DNA of 64,000 bases from Lautropia sp. (GCA_030527825.1 JAUNAC010000001.1:434001-498000); one strand, 5' to 3'; shown: positions 19,766-29,092, counted from the stretch's first letter. Translations and numbers: made by a program. The notes: generated from the letters alone by a model not told the origin.

Positions 19766-19813
19766 CAAAGTGGACTGACCGTGTGCCAGCAAAGTGGACT
19801 GACCGTGTGCCAG
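19766..19813. repeat. 24-bp perfect tandem duplication in gshB leader
   Basis: Two exact head-to-tail copies of a 24-base unit occupy 19766-19789 and 19790-19813; each contains AAAGTGGACTGACC followed by GTGTGCCAG. They lie 15-63 bp upstream of the gshB start, where the -10 region or leader of the operon could lie. Each copy would be read on the gshB strand as CTGGCACACGGTCAGTCC followed by ACTTTG. It may be a recent slippage duplication or a repeated regulatory site. Confidence 0.9.
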
Positions 19814-20093
19814 TCGGGCGGATCATTCTAGAGCCAGTCAAGCCCGTTTGGCATACGGCGCAGACATCTTCTGACGCAAATGGCTTCATGAAAAATAAAG
19901 AATTCATAATTTCTTATTTTTGCCGAGACGCCCGTGTTTCCGCCTCCCGGTACCAAAATCGTCCCCATAAACCGGCGTGACCTGGTATGGAAGAATGGAC
20001 TAGTTCATCCGGTACGGACACCCTGGTGACCGCGCCGGATTGCGGCGTACTATCAGAACCTAATCGTTTCCCCTTTGAGCGGAGTGCCATTTC
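19814..20093. promoter_or_regulatory. divergent gshB / ubiK promoter region with AT-rich hairpin
   Basis: The 280 bp between the repeat and ubiK contain an AT-rich imperfect palindrome. Its arms AAAAATAA at 19891-19898 and TTATTTTT at 19914-19921 enclose GAATTC. This is the most AT-rich point in the neighbourhood and is a plausible promoter/UP element or symmetric bidirectional element. I cannot assign -35/-10 boxes with confidence. Confidence 0.35.
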
Positions 20094-20360
20094 ATGGAAA
20101 AGCAGGCTTTTTTTCAGGATTTTCAGCAAAAGATCATTGACATGATCAAAGCCAGTCCGGCAGCGGACATCGAGCGCAACCTGAAGGCGCTCATGGGACA
20201 GACCTTCAACCGGCTGGAGCTGGTCAGCCGTGAGGAATTCGATATACAGAGCGCCCTGCTGCAGTCACTGCAGGCCCAGGTCGATGCGCTGGAGAATCAG
20301 CTGGCCCGCCAGAGCAGCGCCCCGGACCTCACCGACGGCGCCCAGCCTGACAAGAAATGA
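20094..20360 (+). CDS. ubiK: ubiquinone biosynthesis accessory factor UbiK
   Basis: The 88-residue protein is of the BMFP/YqiC family, now UbiK, an accessory of the soluble complex making ubiquinone under aerobic conditions. It has the conserved N-terminal helix FFQDFQQKIIDMIKASPAADIERN and a C-terminal coiled coil FDIQSALLQSLQAQVDALENQL, typical of the family. Its last 4 bases overlap the start of comM (ATGA), indicating coupling. A GAGCGGAG stretch lies upstream of the ATG. Confidence 0.9.
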   Translation: MEKQAFFQDFQQKIIDMIKASPAADIERNLKALMGQTFNRLELVSREEFDIQSALLQSLQAQVDALENQLARQSSAPDLTDGAQPDKK

Positions 20361-21904
20361 ACTCCCTGGCAGTCGTTCAGAGCCGGGCACTGCTCGGGCT
20401 GTCAGCACCGGGCGTGCGGGTCGAGGTTCATCTGGCAAACGGCCTGCCCGCCTTCAATATCGTCGGTCTGCCCGAAACATCGGTACGGGAAAGCCGGGAG
20501 CGCGTCCGGGCGGCGTTGCAACAAAGTGGCATTGAATTTCCCAACCGGCGCATCACAGTCAACCTGGCACCAGCAGACCTGCCCAAGGCGTCCGGGCGTT
20601 TTGACCTGCCCATCGCCATCGCCTTGGCCTCTGCCTGTGGCCTGATTCCGCATCAGGCGTTGCATGATCTGGAACTGGTCGGGGAACTGTCTTTGTCTGG
20701 CGAACTCAGGCCCATTACAGCTGCGCTGGCGGTTGCGATGGGCGTCCACACCCAGGCCCCCGACCATGCACTGATCCTGCCCCGGGACAATCTGGCCGAA
20801 GCCGCCCTCAGCGGCCTGACCAGACTCTATGGCGCAGCCACTCTGACCGAAGTCATAGCCCATCTGACCGGGCATCAGGCGTTGCTACCAGCACCGGCAA
20901 ACGCAGAAATACGGTCCGAACATCTCCCTTGCATCTGTCCGGATATGGCCGATGTGCACGGGCAGGCGTTAGCCCGCCGGGCGCTCGAAATTTCCGCTGC
21001 CGGGCTGCATCCACTACTGCTGTGCGGCTCGCCAGGCACCGGCAAAAGTATGCTGGCGCGCTGTCTGCCCGGCATCCTGCCCTACCTCAGCAACGCCCAG
21101 GCACTTGAAAATGCAGCCATCCGCTCGGCTGCCAGACAGCCCGCTGTCCTCTCAAAGCAGCCCCCCTTCATCGCCAGCCACGCCAGCGTGAATCCGGCCG
21201 GACTGCTGGGCGGCGGTCAGCCCCCACGCCCCGGTGAAATCAGCCTGGCCAACCATGGCGTCCTGCTGCTGGATGAACTGCCGGAGTTTCGCCGCGCGGT
21301 CATCGAGTCCCTGCGCGAACCGCTTGAAACCGGCACCATCAACCTCAGCCGAGGCGCACACAACGAAACCTTTCCCGCCCGGTTTCTGATGATCGCCACC
21401 ATGAACCCCTGTCCCTGTGGTCACCTGGGTGACCCTGCCCGCCACTGTCGCTGCACCCCTGCCCAGATCCGGCGCTATCAGGCCAAGCTTTCCGGGCCAC
21501 TGCTGGAGCGCTTTGACTGCGGCATCGAGATGATCCGGGAATCCGCACCATCCGTCGGACAAACGCCTTCCTCCCCACCGCCTCTGAACAGCAGCACCAT
21601 CGCGGCCAGAGTGGCGCAGGCCCGCGAGCGGCAAATCCTTCGGCAAGGATGCGTTAACAGCCAGCTCCCGGCAGGGCATATCACCACATCTATGGACATT
21701 CAGCCAGAGGCCCGGCAATTGCTGGCACACGCAGCAAACCGCTTCGGGTGGTCGATGCGCAGCCAGCATCGCGCGCTCCGGGTCGCTCGTACCATCGCGG
21801 ACCTGGCCAATTGCACCACGATCGGCACCCAGCACATGGCAGAAGCCATGGCACTGCGCCGCCCGCTCGATCGGTTGGCCAGTGGGGGCATAAACCCGTC
21901 ATAA
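20357..21904 (+). CDS. comM: YifB/ComM-family Mg-chelatase-like AAA+ ATPase
   Basis: The 515-residue protein has an N-terminal Lon-like (ChlI) fold domain starting LAVVQSRALLGLSAPGV and containing the conserved GLPETSVRESRERVRAAL. The AAA+ domain follows, with Walker A GSPGTGKSMLAR near residue 225, Walker B LLLDELPEF and sensor ATMNPCPCG. A C-terminal domain with HRALRVARTIADL completes it. ComM in naturally competent bacteria is a hexameric helicase aiding branch migration during transformation; whether this organism is competent is unknown. Length is typical. Confidence 0.94.
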   Translation: MNSLAVVQSRALLGLSAPGVRVEVHLANGLPAFNIVGLPETSVRESRERVRAALQQSGIEFPNRRITVNLAPADLPKASGRFDLPIAIALASACGLIPHQALHDLELVGELSLSGELRPITAALAVAMGVHTQAPDHALILPRDNLAEAALSGLTRLYGAATLTEVIAHLTGHQALLPAPANAEIRSEHLPCICPDMADVHGQALARRALEISAAGLHPLLLCGSPGTGKSMLARCLPGILPYLSNAQALENAAIRSAARQPAVLSKQPPFIASHASVNPAGLLGGGQPPRPGEISLANHGVLLLDELPEFRRAVIESLREPLETGTINLSRGAHNETFPARFLMIATMNPCPCGHLGDPARHCRCTPAQIRRYQAKLSGPLLERFDCGIEMIRESAPSVGQTPSSPPPLNSSTIAARVAQARERQILRQGCVNSQLPAGHITTSMDIQPEARQLLAHAANRFGWSMRSQHRALRVARTIADLANCTTIGTQHMAEAMALRRPLDRLASGGINPS

Positions 21905-21945
21905 TCGAACTGACCGTACCAGAAAGTATTGAAAGAGGACGCACC

Positions 21946-22260
21946 ATGCTGTATGAATTCCGCAGTCGGGCTACTGGCAGTGTCACCTTGGTCGGCCGGC
22001 CCGCCGAACAGATACTCAACATCATAGGCAAGCCCATTACTGCCGCCGGCATCATCACTGTCGCGCAGATACCGGCGGCAATCGCTGCCCTGGAGAATGC
22101 TGCAGTCCATGAGCAGACCTCCGATGTCAACACAACTGATGACGACTGCACCGATGAGCCGCCAGAACCGACGGTCAGCCTGCGTCAACGTATCTATCCA
22201 CTCATTGATCTGATGCGCGCCGCGCTGGCAGCGGACGTAGACGTGACCTGGGGCGTGTAG
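21946..22260 (+). CDS. DUF1840 domain protein
   Basis: The 104-residue protein starts MLYEFRSRATGSVTLVG and ends SLRQRIYPLIDLMRAALAADVDVTWGV, the two conserved halves of DUF1840, a family mostly found in betaproteobacteria and of unknown function. AGAGGA lies seven bases before the ATG at 21946, so I reject the longer in-frame extension to 21748. Its final 59 bp overlap the 3' end of the convergent exonuclease gene. Confidence 0.85.
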   Translation: MLYEFRSRATGSVTLVGRPAEQILNIIGKPITAAGIITVAQIPAAIAALENAAVHEQTSDVNTTDDDCTDEPPEPTVSLRQRIYPLIDLMRAALAADVDVTWGV

Positions 22261-22993
22261 ACATCGGTGACAGCACGGTCACACCCTGCTCACACAATAC
22301 CTCGTAAACACGCAACGCTCCCCAGGCATCATAAGCAGCATACCGGCGCTGGGCAGACGACAGCGGCAGTTTCGACCAGTCGGAACGGCTGATTGATTTG
22401 GATTTTTCAAAATACTGGCCGAACGTCACGGCTATGGCCATCCGTATGCCCATCGACGCCCGATAGCCCAACGACCTGAAGGTATGGTCCAGATCGATCA
22501 ACCCCTGCGGGGTGGCCCCAAAGCGCGCGCGCAACAGAGCCCGATCCCCCACCAGGCCAAATCCGACCTTGATCAGTGCCGCATCGGACAGCAGCCGCAT
22601 AACCACATCAGCACAGCCCGGCTGCTGCAGCGGAAAAAGCCAGGCCCTGTTTCGGGCAGCAAACTGTACCAGATGAGGGCCTTCCTGCGCCTGGCCGCGT
22701 ATAAAGACAGGTTTTGACTCGGTATCGAACCCGACAACCTGATGTTTCCCGATCTCGGCCGCCGCCTGCTCTGCCTCCCGTGGCGCAACCACCACGATCG
22801 CGTCATCTTTCAGCCGCTCAAAAGGTGGCATGGCACGAACCGCCTCCAGCGAGGGCAGAGCAGGCGTCTCCCTACTGGAACGAGCCCTGGGACGCGCTGC
22901 CGGGATCACGCGACCAACCGAGGGTACGTGGGCTGTCCCCGGTTTCAGAAGCCATGCAGTCTGCCGGGTCATTCGTCGGCTATCCTCATTCAA
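22202..22993 (-). CDS. RNase D-like 3'-5' exonuclease domain protein
   Basis: The 263-residue protein has a DEDDy-type exonuclease fold: motif I VVGFDTESKP (Asp, Glu), motif II in the ALIKVGFGLVGDRALL segment (Asp) and motif III YAAYDAWGALRVYEVL with the Tyr-x3-Asp signature. The basic, low-complexity ends (residues 1-45 and 240-263) are outside the domain. It lacks the HRDC domains of full RNase D, so it is a single-domain homologue of unknown substrate. Start is either the first or eighth codon (Met in both). The convergent overlap with the DUF1840 gene covers its last 59 bp. Confidence 0.82.
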   Translation of the reverse strand: MNEDSRRMTRQTAWLLKPGTAHVPSVGRVIPAARPRARSSRETPALPSLEAVRAMPPFERLKDDAIVVVAPREAEQAAAEIGKHQVVGFDTESKPVFIRGQAQEGPHLVQFAARNRAWLFPLQQPGCADVVMRLLSDAALIKVGFGLVGDRALLRARFGATPQGLIDLDHTFRSLGYRASMGIRMAIAVTFGQYFEKSKSISRSDWSKLPLSSAQRRYAAYDAWGALRVYEVLCEQGVTVLSPMSTRPRSRLRPLPARRASDQ

Positions 22994-23564
22994 AAAGTAC
23001 CGTCTGGTAGCGTACCCCAGCCCAATGGCCCCGCTTGAGACACCGAGATGCCGCTAGCGAACCATTCTACCGAAGCACCACATATTTTCCCCGAGGTACA
23101 CACTTATCCCCACCTGCCGCTCGAACCCTGGCACGCATCCACCTCCAAACGAGTAACATCGTAGACTGAGATGGTTAACATCCGTGTCATTAATCACCCT
23201 GATCGGTGATACGCACGAGCCGCTCACCCCAACAAGAGGCAACCGCCCCATGGCCAGAACGCTCATTCCGATGGACGGATCCGATACAGCCCGGCCCGCG
23301 CAGCACGAGACCAACCGGTACGGACAGATTGTCGCGAGCTTCCTGGATCGCAGGTCATCCCTCGGTCTGCAACCCGACTGCGCGTCCAACACGCTCGCGC
23401 CGTAAGAAGATGGCGACATTGCACACGGTCTGCCATGCCACGTATCGTGACCTGCGACCCATACCAAGCATCCGGTCACAGGCTGATACCCTGTCGCTGC
23501 CCAGACCGACACTATTGCCGGGATACTTAAACCGGCTGGATCCTTTTCAGGCTGGAAAATCTTC
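22994..23564. other. 571 bp intergenic ahead of fructose operon
   Basis: The region is upstream of both the exonuclease and the fru operon. Open frames on both strands show no domain. A 6-6-6 palindrome ATCACC-N6-GGTGAT at 23193-23210 is a possible operator but lies 355 bp before fruB. No sequence close to the FruR/Cra consensus was found near the fruB start, and no fruR gene is in the window. Confidence 0.4.
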
Positions 23565-26156
23565 ATGAATACGACAACCCATTCCCCGGACACCACCCCT
23601 GTCGAAGTCCAGCTGGCGGCCACGCCCCGGACCCGTGACGATGCCGTGCGGGCTGCTGGCGAGCTGCTGATCAAATCGGGCTTTGCCGCCGACGGCTTTA
23701 CCGACAGCCTGCTCAAACGTGAACGGACCGCCACCACATTTCTGGGCCAGGGCGTAGCGATCCCGCATGGCATGATCGACGACAAACATCTGGTCAAGCG
23801 CACCGGGCTGGCCGTGCTGCAGGTGCCAGAGGGCGTTGTCTGGGGCAAGGATGTCGAAGGCAAGGATCAGGTCGTTCATCTGGTGGTCGGCATCGCTGCT
23901 GCGTCAGACGAGCACATCAAGGTGCTGCGTCGGCTGACCCGGCTGATGCGCGATGATGCCCGTCTGCAAACACTCTTCACGACCCAGAATGTCTCGGACA
24001 TCAAGGAGGCGCTCACGGGTGAAGCTCCTGCCGCCAGCAGCCGGGGTAGCGCATCTGCCTTGGCGGATTTTCCGGTAGGCAAGGAAATCACACTAAGCTA
24101 TCCCAACGGTCTGCATGCCCGTCCTGCCGGTCAATGGGTGGAGAGTATCCGGCGCTTCAAATCCCAGGTTCATGTGCGCTGCGGCGATCTGGTGGCCGAT
24201 GCCCGCAGCGTCGCCTCCCTGCTGAGTCTGGGTGCAGGCAACAATGCTCGCCTGCGCGTCTCCGCCCAGGGCGAAGATGCCCAGAATGCGATCAGCGCCC
24301 TGCTGGGCACCATCAAGCTGCTGGGTGACGAGGAAACGCGCCAGGCCCGGCTGGCCGCAGCCAAACAGGCCCAGGCCCAGGGTCTGGGACGCGAACTGGG
24401 GACCTGGCAGCCCGAGTCCCGCAACACCTTCAGCGGTATTGCCGCAGCGCCGGGCCTGGTCATCGGCACACTGGTACTGGCCGAATCTCAGGAGCTGGAG
24501 GTCGAGGACACATTCGAAGGCGTCGCCAAAGCGGCTGATGATCTGGATCATGCCCTGGCCAACGCCCAGCGGCAACTGGCTACACTGATCTCCCGGGCCG
24601 AAAAACAGGGCCAGTCCGAACAGGCCAACATATTCAAGGCCCACCTGGAACTACTGCGCGATCCAGGCTGGCTGGCAGATGTGACTCATACGGTTGTCGA
24701 AGGCCATGGCGCTGCCTGGGCCTGGAAACATTGTCTGACCGCACGAATCAACGCCCAGCGCAAACTTCAGGATGCCACCCTGGCCGCCCGTTCTGCCGAC
24801 CTGCAGGACGTGGGCGAGCGGGTTCTACGGCACCTTCTGGGGATGGGCAATGACAGCGGCGACCTCACCCAAGGCTGGCCAGATGATGCCATCCTGCTGG
24901 CTGATGATCTTGCCCCCTCGGTCACAGCACAGATCGACACCAGCCGCGTCAAAGGCTTCTGCACGGCACGTGGGGGCCCGACCGCCCACACTGCAATCCT
25001 GGCCCGGGCCCTGGGCATGCCCGCCGTCGTCGCCGCCGGGCCCGGGGTGCTCTCTCCGGCACTGTCACAAAATGGTACACAAGCCATTCTCGACGGTTAT
25101 CGGGGTTGCTTGTACGTAGAACCTACCGATGCAGCCCTGGCTGAAGCCCGGCAACGCATTGAGCGGCTGAACCATCTCCAGGCCGAAGAGACCAAAACCC
25201 GGATGATGCCTGCCGTCACCACCGACGGGCATCGCATCGAAATCGGCGCCAACGCCAACCGTGCCGACCAGGCGCGCCGCGCGCTCGAATCCGGTGCTGA
25301 AGGCGTAGGACTGATGCGCACCGAATTCCTTTTCCTGGAACGGGATCATGTACCTGGTGAAGATGAACAGTACGAAGTCTATCGGTCCATGGTGAGCGTA
25401 CTGGCCGGGCGCCCGCTGATTGTACGAACGCTGGATATCGGTGGGGACAAGCAGGTTCCTCACCTGGCCCTTCCTCACGAAGACAACCCTTTCCTCGGCG
25501 TCAGGGGGGCCCGTCTGCAGCTTCGCCGCGAGGAACTGCTGATCCCCCAGATACGTGCCCTTTACCGGGCCGCCAAGCACGGTCCGCTATCCATCATGTT
25601 CCCCATGATCAGCAGCATTGAAGAGGTCCAGACCCTGCGCGAAAAGCTCGACCAGATCAGGACGGAGCTGGAAGCGCCCAATGTCCCGCTGGGTATCATG
25701 ATCGAAGTGCCTTCCGCGGCTGTCATGTCCGACCAGTTCGCCAAATATGTCGACTTCTTCTCCATCGGCACTAACGACCTGACCCAGTACACCCTGGCTA
25801 TCGACCGGCAGCATCCTGAACTGGCGAGTCTGGCCGATGCCCTGCACCCTGCCGTCCTGCGGCTGATCGCTCAGACCGTCGCTGGCGCACGCCCCTACAA
25901 ACGGCACGTGGGCGTCTGCGGCGGCCTGGCGGGCGACCCACTGGGTGCCGCGCTGCTCGTGGGTCTGGGTGTAGACGAACTGAGCATGAGCGCGAGCGAC
26001 CTTGGCACGATCAAGGCCATGCTGCGTCGTCAGTCCATGACAGAGCTCCAGGCTCTGGCCCGCAAGGCGCTTGAGGCCCAAACCGCCCAGGACGTCCGCG
26101 CCCTGGGCGCAGCCCTAAAATCAGCCTCTTCCCCCTCTTCAGGAGATGCCGCATGA
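23565..26156 (+). CDS. fruB: fructose PTS multiphosphoryl transfer protein (IIA-HPr-EI)
   Basis: The 863-residue fusion contains a fructose-type IIA domain (about 10-155, phospho-His68 in GVAIPHG), an HPr-like domain (about 170-260, His184 in NGLHARPAGQ) and an EI domain (about 285-850, His475 in GGPTAHTAILAR; PEP-binding GLMRTEFLFLERD; Cys in GVCGGLAGD). One polypeptide thus carries phosphate from PEP to the FruA IIB domain. It has its own EI and HPr, so it should not need ptsH/ptsI at 16-18 kb. It overlaps fruK by 4 bp. Length fits this IIA-HPr-EI type. Confidence 0.95.
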   Translation: MNTTTHSPDTTPVEVQLAATPRTRDDAVRAAGELLIKSGFAADGFTDSLLKRERTATTFLGQGVAIPHGMIDDKHLVKRTGLAVLQVPEGVVWGKDVEGKDQVVHLVVGIAAASDEHIKVLRRLTRLMRDDARLQTLFTTQNVSDIKEALTGEAPAASSRGSASALADFPVGKEITLSYPNGLHARPAGQWVESIRRFKSQVHVRCGDLVADARSVASLLSLGAGNNARLRVSAQGEDAQNAISALLGTIKLLGDEETRQARLAAAKQAQAQGLGRELGTWQPESRNTFSGIAAAPGLVIGTLVLAESQELEVEDTFEGVAKAADDLDHALANAQRQLATLISRAEKQGQSEQANIFKAHLELLRDPGWLADVTHTVVEGHGAAWAWKHCLTARINAQRKLQDATLAARSADLQDVGERVLRHLLGMGNDSGDLTQGWPDDAILLADDLAPSVTAQIDTSRVKGFCTARGGPTAHTAILARALGMPAVVAAGPGVLSPALSQNGTQAILDGYRGCLYVEPTDAALAEARQRIERLNHLQAEETKTRMMPAVTTDGHRIEIGANANRADQARRALESGAEGVGLMRTEFLFLERDHVPGEDEQYEVYRSMVSVLAGRPLIVRTLDIGGDKQVPHLALPHEDNPFLGVRGARLQLRREELLIPQIRALYRAAKHGPLSIMFPMISSIEEVQTLREKLDQIRTELEAPNVPLGIMIEVPSAAVMSDQFAKYVDFFSIGTNDLTQYTLAIDRQHPELASLADALHPAVLRLIAQTVAGARPYKRHVGVCGGLAGDPLGAALLVGLGVDELSMSASDLGTIKAMLRRQSMTELQALARKALEAQTAQDVRALGAALKSASSPSSGDAA

Positions 26157-27130
26157 CCCAAGTCCTGACCATCACGCTCAACCCGGCCATTGATCAGACT
26201 ATTCCATTGAAAAAGCTGATCCCAGGCGAAGTGCATCGTGCTACCGGATTCAGCAGCACCCCGGGTGGCAAGGGAATCGGTGTCTCCATCATCCTGGCTT
26301 CACTGGGTGTGCGAACCACTGCCACTGGGTGGATCGGAGCTGACAATGACAGTCTGTTTGTCCAGGCTTTCCAGCGCAACGGCATCAAGGATGCCATGGT
26401 GCGCTTGCCTGGCCACACTCGCACAAACGTAAAACTTGTCGACAACACTGCTGGGGAGTCTACCGATATCAATCTGCCCGGCATCATGCTCGACTCCGGA
26501 GAGCGAGCCAGGGACGAACTGATCCTGTCCGAGCGGATCAATACATTGGTACGCCCTGGCGACTGGTGCGAATTTGGGGGCAGTCTTCCTCCCGGAGTGG
26601 ATGTCAGCATCTGGCTTCGTCTGGCCAAACTGCTGGTCGCTAATGGCGTACATGTCGTCATCGACGTGGCTGGCAGCCAGTTGGGAGAGATTCTGAAGCG
26701 CTGGCCCACTGAAGTCTCGGCCAGCACCGGCCCGGTCATGATCAAGCCCAACCGTCCTGAACTGGAAGAACTGGTGGGCCGCTCGCTGAAAAACAACATC
26801 AACGATCTGATCCAGGCCGCCGAAGAACTACGGGCGGGTGGTGTCCAGCGGGTCGTCGTGTCCATGGGAGGCGAAGGCGCCCTGATCATCGGCCCCGAGG
26901 GTCGCTGGCTGGCAACGCCCCCGAAAGTCCAGGTCGCAACCACTGTCGGTGCCGGCGACACACTGGTTGCTGGCACCGTTGCCCGGCTACTGCAGGGCAA
27001 TCCCTTCCCGGATGCCGCCATCTTCGGTATGGCGTGTGCCGCAGCGCGTATCCAGCAAATCGAGTTCGGCCTGCCATCCGTGCAGGACGTCGAAGCCCTG
27101 GTCAAACAGATCAACGTCCACCCACGCTGA
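26153..27130 (+). CDS. fruK: 1-phosphofructokinase
   Basis: FruK converts fructose 1-phosphate, produced by the PTS, to fructose 1,6-bisphosphate. The 325-residue PfkB-family protein has the N-terminal TLNPAIDQTI, the substrate-binding GGKGIGVSIILASLG, and the C-terminal anion-hole/catalytic motif TVGAGDTLVAGTVARL with catalytic Asp. It overlaps fruB by 4 bp and is followed 32 bp later by fruA, giving the standard order fruB-fruK-fruA. Confidence 0.95.
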   Translation: MTQVLTITLNPAIDQTIPLKKLIPGEVHRATGFSSTPGGKGIGVSIILASLGVRTTATGWIGADNDSLFVQAFQRNGIKDAMVRLPGHTRTNVKLVDNTAGESTDINLPGIMLDSGERARDELILSERINTLVRPGDWCEFGGSLPPGVDVSIWLRLAKLLVANGVHVVIDVAGSQLGEILKRWPTEVSASTGPVMIKPNRPELEELVGRSLKNNINDLIQAAEELRAGGVQRVVVSMGGEGALIIGPEGRWLATPPKVQVATTVGAGDTLVAGTVARLLQGNPFPDAAIFGMACAAARIQQIEFGLPSVQDVEALVKQINVHPR

Positions 27131-27162
27131 TCATGTCCCCAACCCCCTAGAGGAGAGTCCCC

Positions 27163-28965
27163 GTGGCAAGCATCTTGGCGATTTCCGCCAGCCAATCCGG
27201 GCCCGCCCACAGCTTCATCGTCGGTGAGGCACTGAAATCCGCAGCCGCTAAGGCCGGACATACACTCAGCCTGAAAGTCATCAGTCATCTGGGTGAGCAG
27301 GGCAGGTTTTCAGACAGCGACCTATCCCAGGCCGAAGTTGCCATCGTGGCCGCTGACGGCCCCATCGACCTGTCCAGCCTGCCCAAACACCTGCCCATCA
27401 TCGAAGTTGCGCCACAGGCCGTGTTCGACAACGCCGATGCCGTCATCCAGCAGGCATTGGCCAGCCGTGGTGGGGCCTCGCCGGCTGCGCCATCTGTACC
27501 AACCGGCAAAGCGGCAGGCAATAGCGCCCCTGTTTCGTCTACGCCCCCGGCTGGCATGAGCGTCGTGGCGATCACATCCTGTCCTACGGGCGTGGCCCAT
27601 ACCTTCATGGCTGCCGAAGCCCTGGAAGAAGGAGCCGAATCGGCCGGCTACAAGATCAAGGTAGAAACCCGGGGATCAGTCGGCGCCCAGAACACGCTCA
27701 CCGCAGATGAGATTGCCAAGGCCGACCTCGTCGTCATCGCTGCTGATACTCAGGTCGACAAATCCCGTTTCGCCGGCAAACGCCTGTATAGCACCAGTAC
27801 CAAGGCAGCAATCCACGATCCGGTCAAGGTGCTGAATACCGCGTGGGCCGATGCGCGGCCCTGGGGCAATGGTAAGGCCGGCAACGCCGACACACAGGAA
27901 GACGGTCAAGGCGCTGGTAATGCCCGCAGCGGTCCCTACAAGCATCTCATGACCGGCGTCTCCTTCATGTTGCCTTTCGTGGTCGCTGGCGGTTTGCTCA
28001 TCGCCCTGGCCTTTGCCATCGGTGGTCTCAACGTCCCCTCCGATCCCCATCTGGAAGGCACTTTCGGCTGGTATCTGTTCCAGGTCGGCGCCAAATATTC
28101 GTTCGCCTTGATGGTGCCTATCTTGGCTGGCTACATTTCCTTCTCCATTGCCGACCGGCCTGGCCTGGCTCCCGGTATGGTGGGGGGCATGATTTCCTCA
28201 GCCATTGGCGCCGGTTTTCTGGGCGGCATTCTGGCAGGTTTCCTGGCCGGATATCTGACGCAGTTCCTCGCCAGAGCCATTCGGCTGCCCCGCACCCTGG
28301 AGAGCCTGAAACCAGTCCTGATCCTGCCGCTGCTGGCTACCGGCATCGTTGGTGTACTGATGCTGAGTGTGCTTGGCAAGCCCATGGTCGCTGCCATGGA
28401 AGGGCTGACCCACTGGCTGCAGGGCATGCAAGGCAAAGACATCGCACTGCTTGGGGCCATCCTCGGAGCCATGATGGCCTTCGATCTTGGGGGACCAGTC
28501 AACAAGGCCGCCTATGTCTTTGGCACGACGCTGTTGGCCAGTAACATCAAAATCCCGATGGCAGCTATCATGGCCGCCGGCATGGTACCGCCCCTGGGCA
28601 TTGCCGTTGCCTGCTGGCTCTTTCGCAACCGTTTCAGCCACGAAGAACGTGACGCATCCAAGGCTGCCGCCGTCCTGGGGCTGGCTTTCATTACGGAAGG
28701 TGCCATTCCGTTCGTAGCCCGCGACCCCCTGCGGGTCATCCCGGCCTGCATGATCGGCGCTGCTGTCACTGGTGCGCTGGTAGGACTGGCCCACATCGAG
28801 CTGGCAGCCCCTCATGGCGGTGTATTCGTCATGCTGATCCCGAATGCCATTAGCAACGTCCTGCTCTACAGCGGCGCGATCGCTGCGGGAGCGGTGGTCA
28901 CGGCCGTCTGTCTGGGCCTGTTCAAAAAACCTTTAGACAAACAGGAACACAAGACCACAACCTGA
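27163..28965 (+). CDS. fruA: fructose PTS permease EIIB'BC
   Basis: The 600-residue protein has three parts. A first IIB-like domain (1-100, ILAISASQSGPAHSF) lacks the phospho-cysteine. A second, active IIB domain (about 130-230) carries Cys140 in ITSCPTGVAHTF. A membrane IIC domain follows (about 260-590) with GGLLIALAFAIGG, GFLAGYLTQFLAR and FDLGGPVNKAAY. A degenerate first IIB' domain is normal for many FruA proteins. It imports fructose as fructose 1-phosphate. The start is GTG at 27163, preceded by AGAGGAGAG. It ends the operon ahead of a strong terminator. Confidence 0.95.
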   Translation: MASILAISASQSGPAHSFIVGEALKSAAAKAGHTLSLKVISHLGEQGRFSDSDLSQAEVAIVAADGPIDLSSLPKHLPIIEVAPQAVFDNADAVIQQALASRGGASPAAPSVPTGKAAGNSAPVSSTPPAGMSVVAITSCPTGVAHTFMAAEALEEGAESAGYKIKVETRGSVGAQNTLTADEIAKADLVVIAADTQVDKSRFAGKRLYSTSTKAAIHDPVKVLNTAWADARPWGNGKAGNADTQEDGQGAGNARSGPYKHLMTGVSFMLPFVVAGGLLIALAFAIGGLNVPSDPHLEGTFGWYLFQVGAKYSFALMVPILAGYISFSIADRPGLAPGMVGGMISSAIGAGFLGGILAGFLAGYLTQFLARAIRLPRTLESLKPVLILPLLATGIVGVLMLSVLGKPMVAAMEGLTHWLQGMQGKDIALLGAILGAMMAFDLGGPVNKAAYVFGTTLLASNIKIPMAAIMAAGMVPPLGIAVACWLFRNRFSHEERDASKAAAVLGLAFITEGAIPFVARDPLRVIPACMIGAAVTGALVGLAHIELAAPHGGVFVMLIPNAISNVLLYSGAIAAGAVVTAVCLGLFKKPLDKQEHKTTT

Positions 28966-29026
28966 TACATGACCCGATTGCCGCAGATCACTGACCTTGT
29001 TCTGCGACACCGGATTCCACGAAAAA

Positions 29027-29062
29027 CAAGGGGCGGCCATCTGGCCGCCCCTTGTCCGTTTT
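29027..29062 (+). terminator. rho-independent terminator after fruA
   Basis: A 12 bp perfect GC-rich stem, CAAGGGGCGGCC (29027-29038) with GGCCGCCCCTTG (29043-29054), closes a 4-base loop ATCT and is followed by TCCGTTTT. It begins about 60 bp after the fruA stop and 40 bp before the end of the convergent DUF302 gene. An A-run precedes the stem, so it may also stop transcription from the other strand. Confidence 0.88.
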
Positions 29063-29092
29063 AACCCGGCGACTGCGCAAACCAGCCCCGTA

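Noticed and set aside
19871-19925. AT-rich palindrome between gshB and ubiK considered as an insertion-sequence or attachment scar
   Set aside because: No target duplication, no transposase remnant; more likely promoter DNA for the two divergent operons.
23095-23125. A TTATCCCCA near the exonuclease/fru gap considered as a DnaA box
   Set aside because: A single imperfect match with no cluster, no AT-rich unwinding element and no dnaA/dnaN nearby.
23054-23863. A 269-codon minus-strand frame in front of and overlapping fruB
   Set aside because: It is antisense to the IIA domain over part of its length, has no domain and no good start site.
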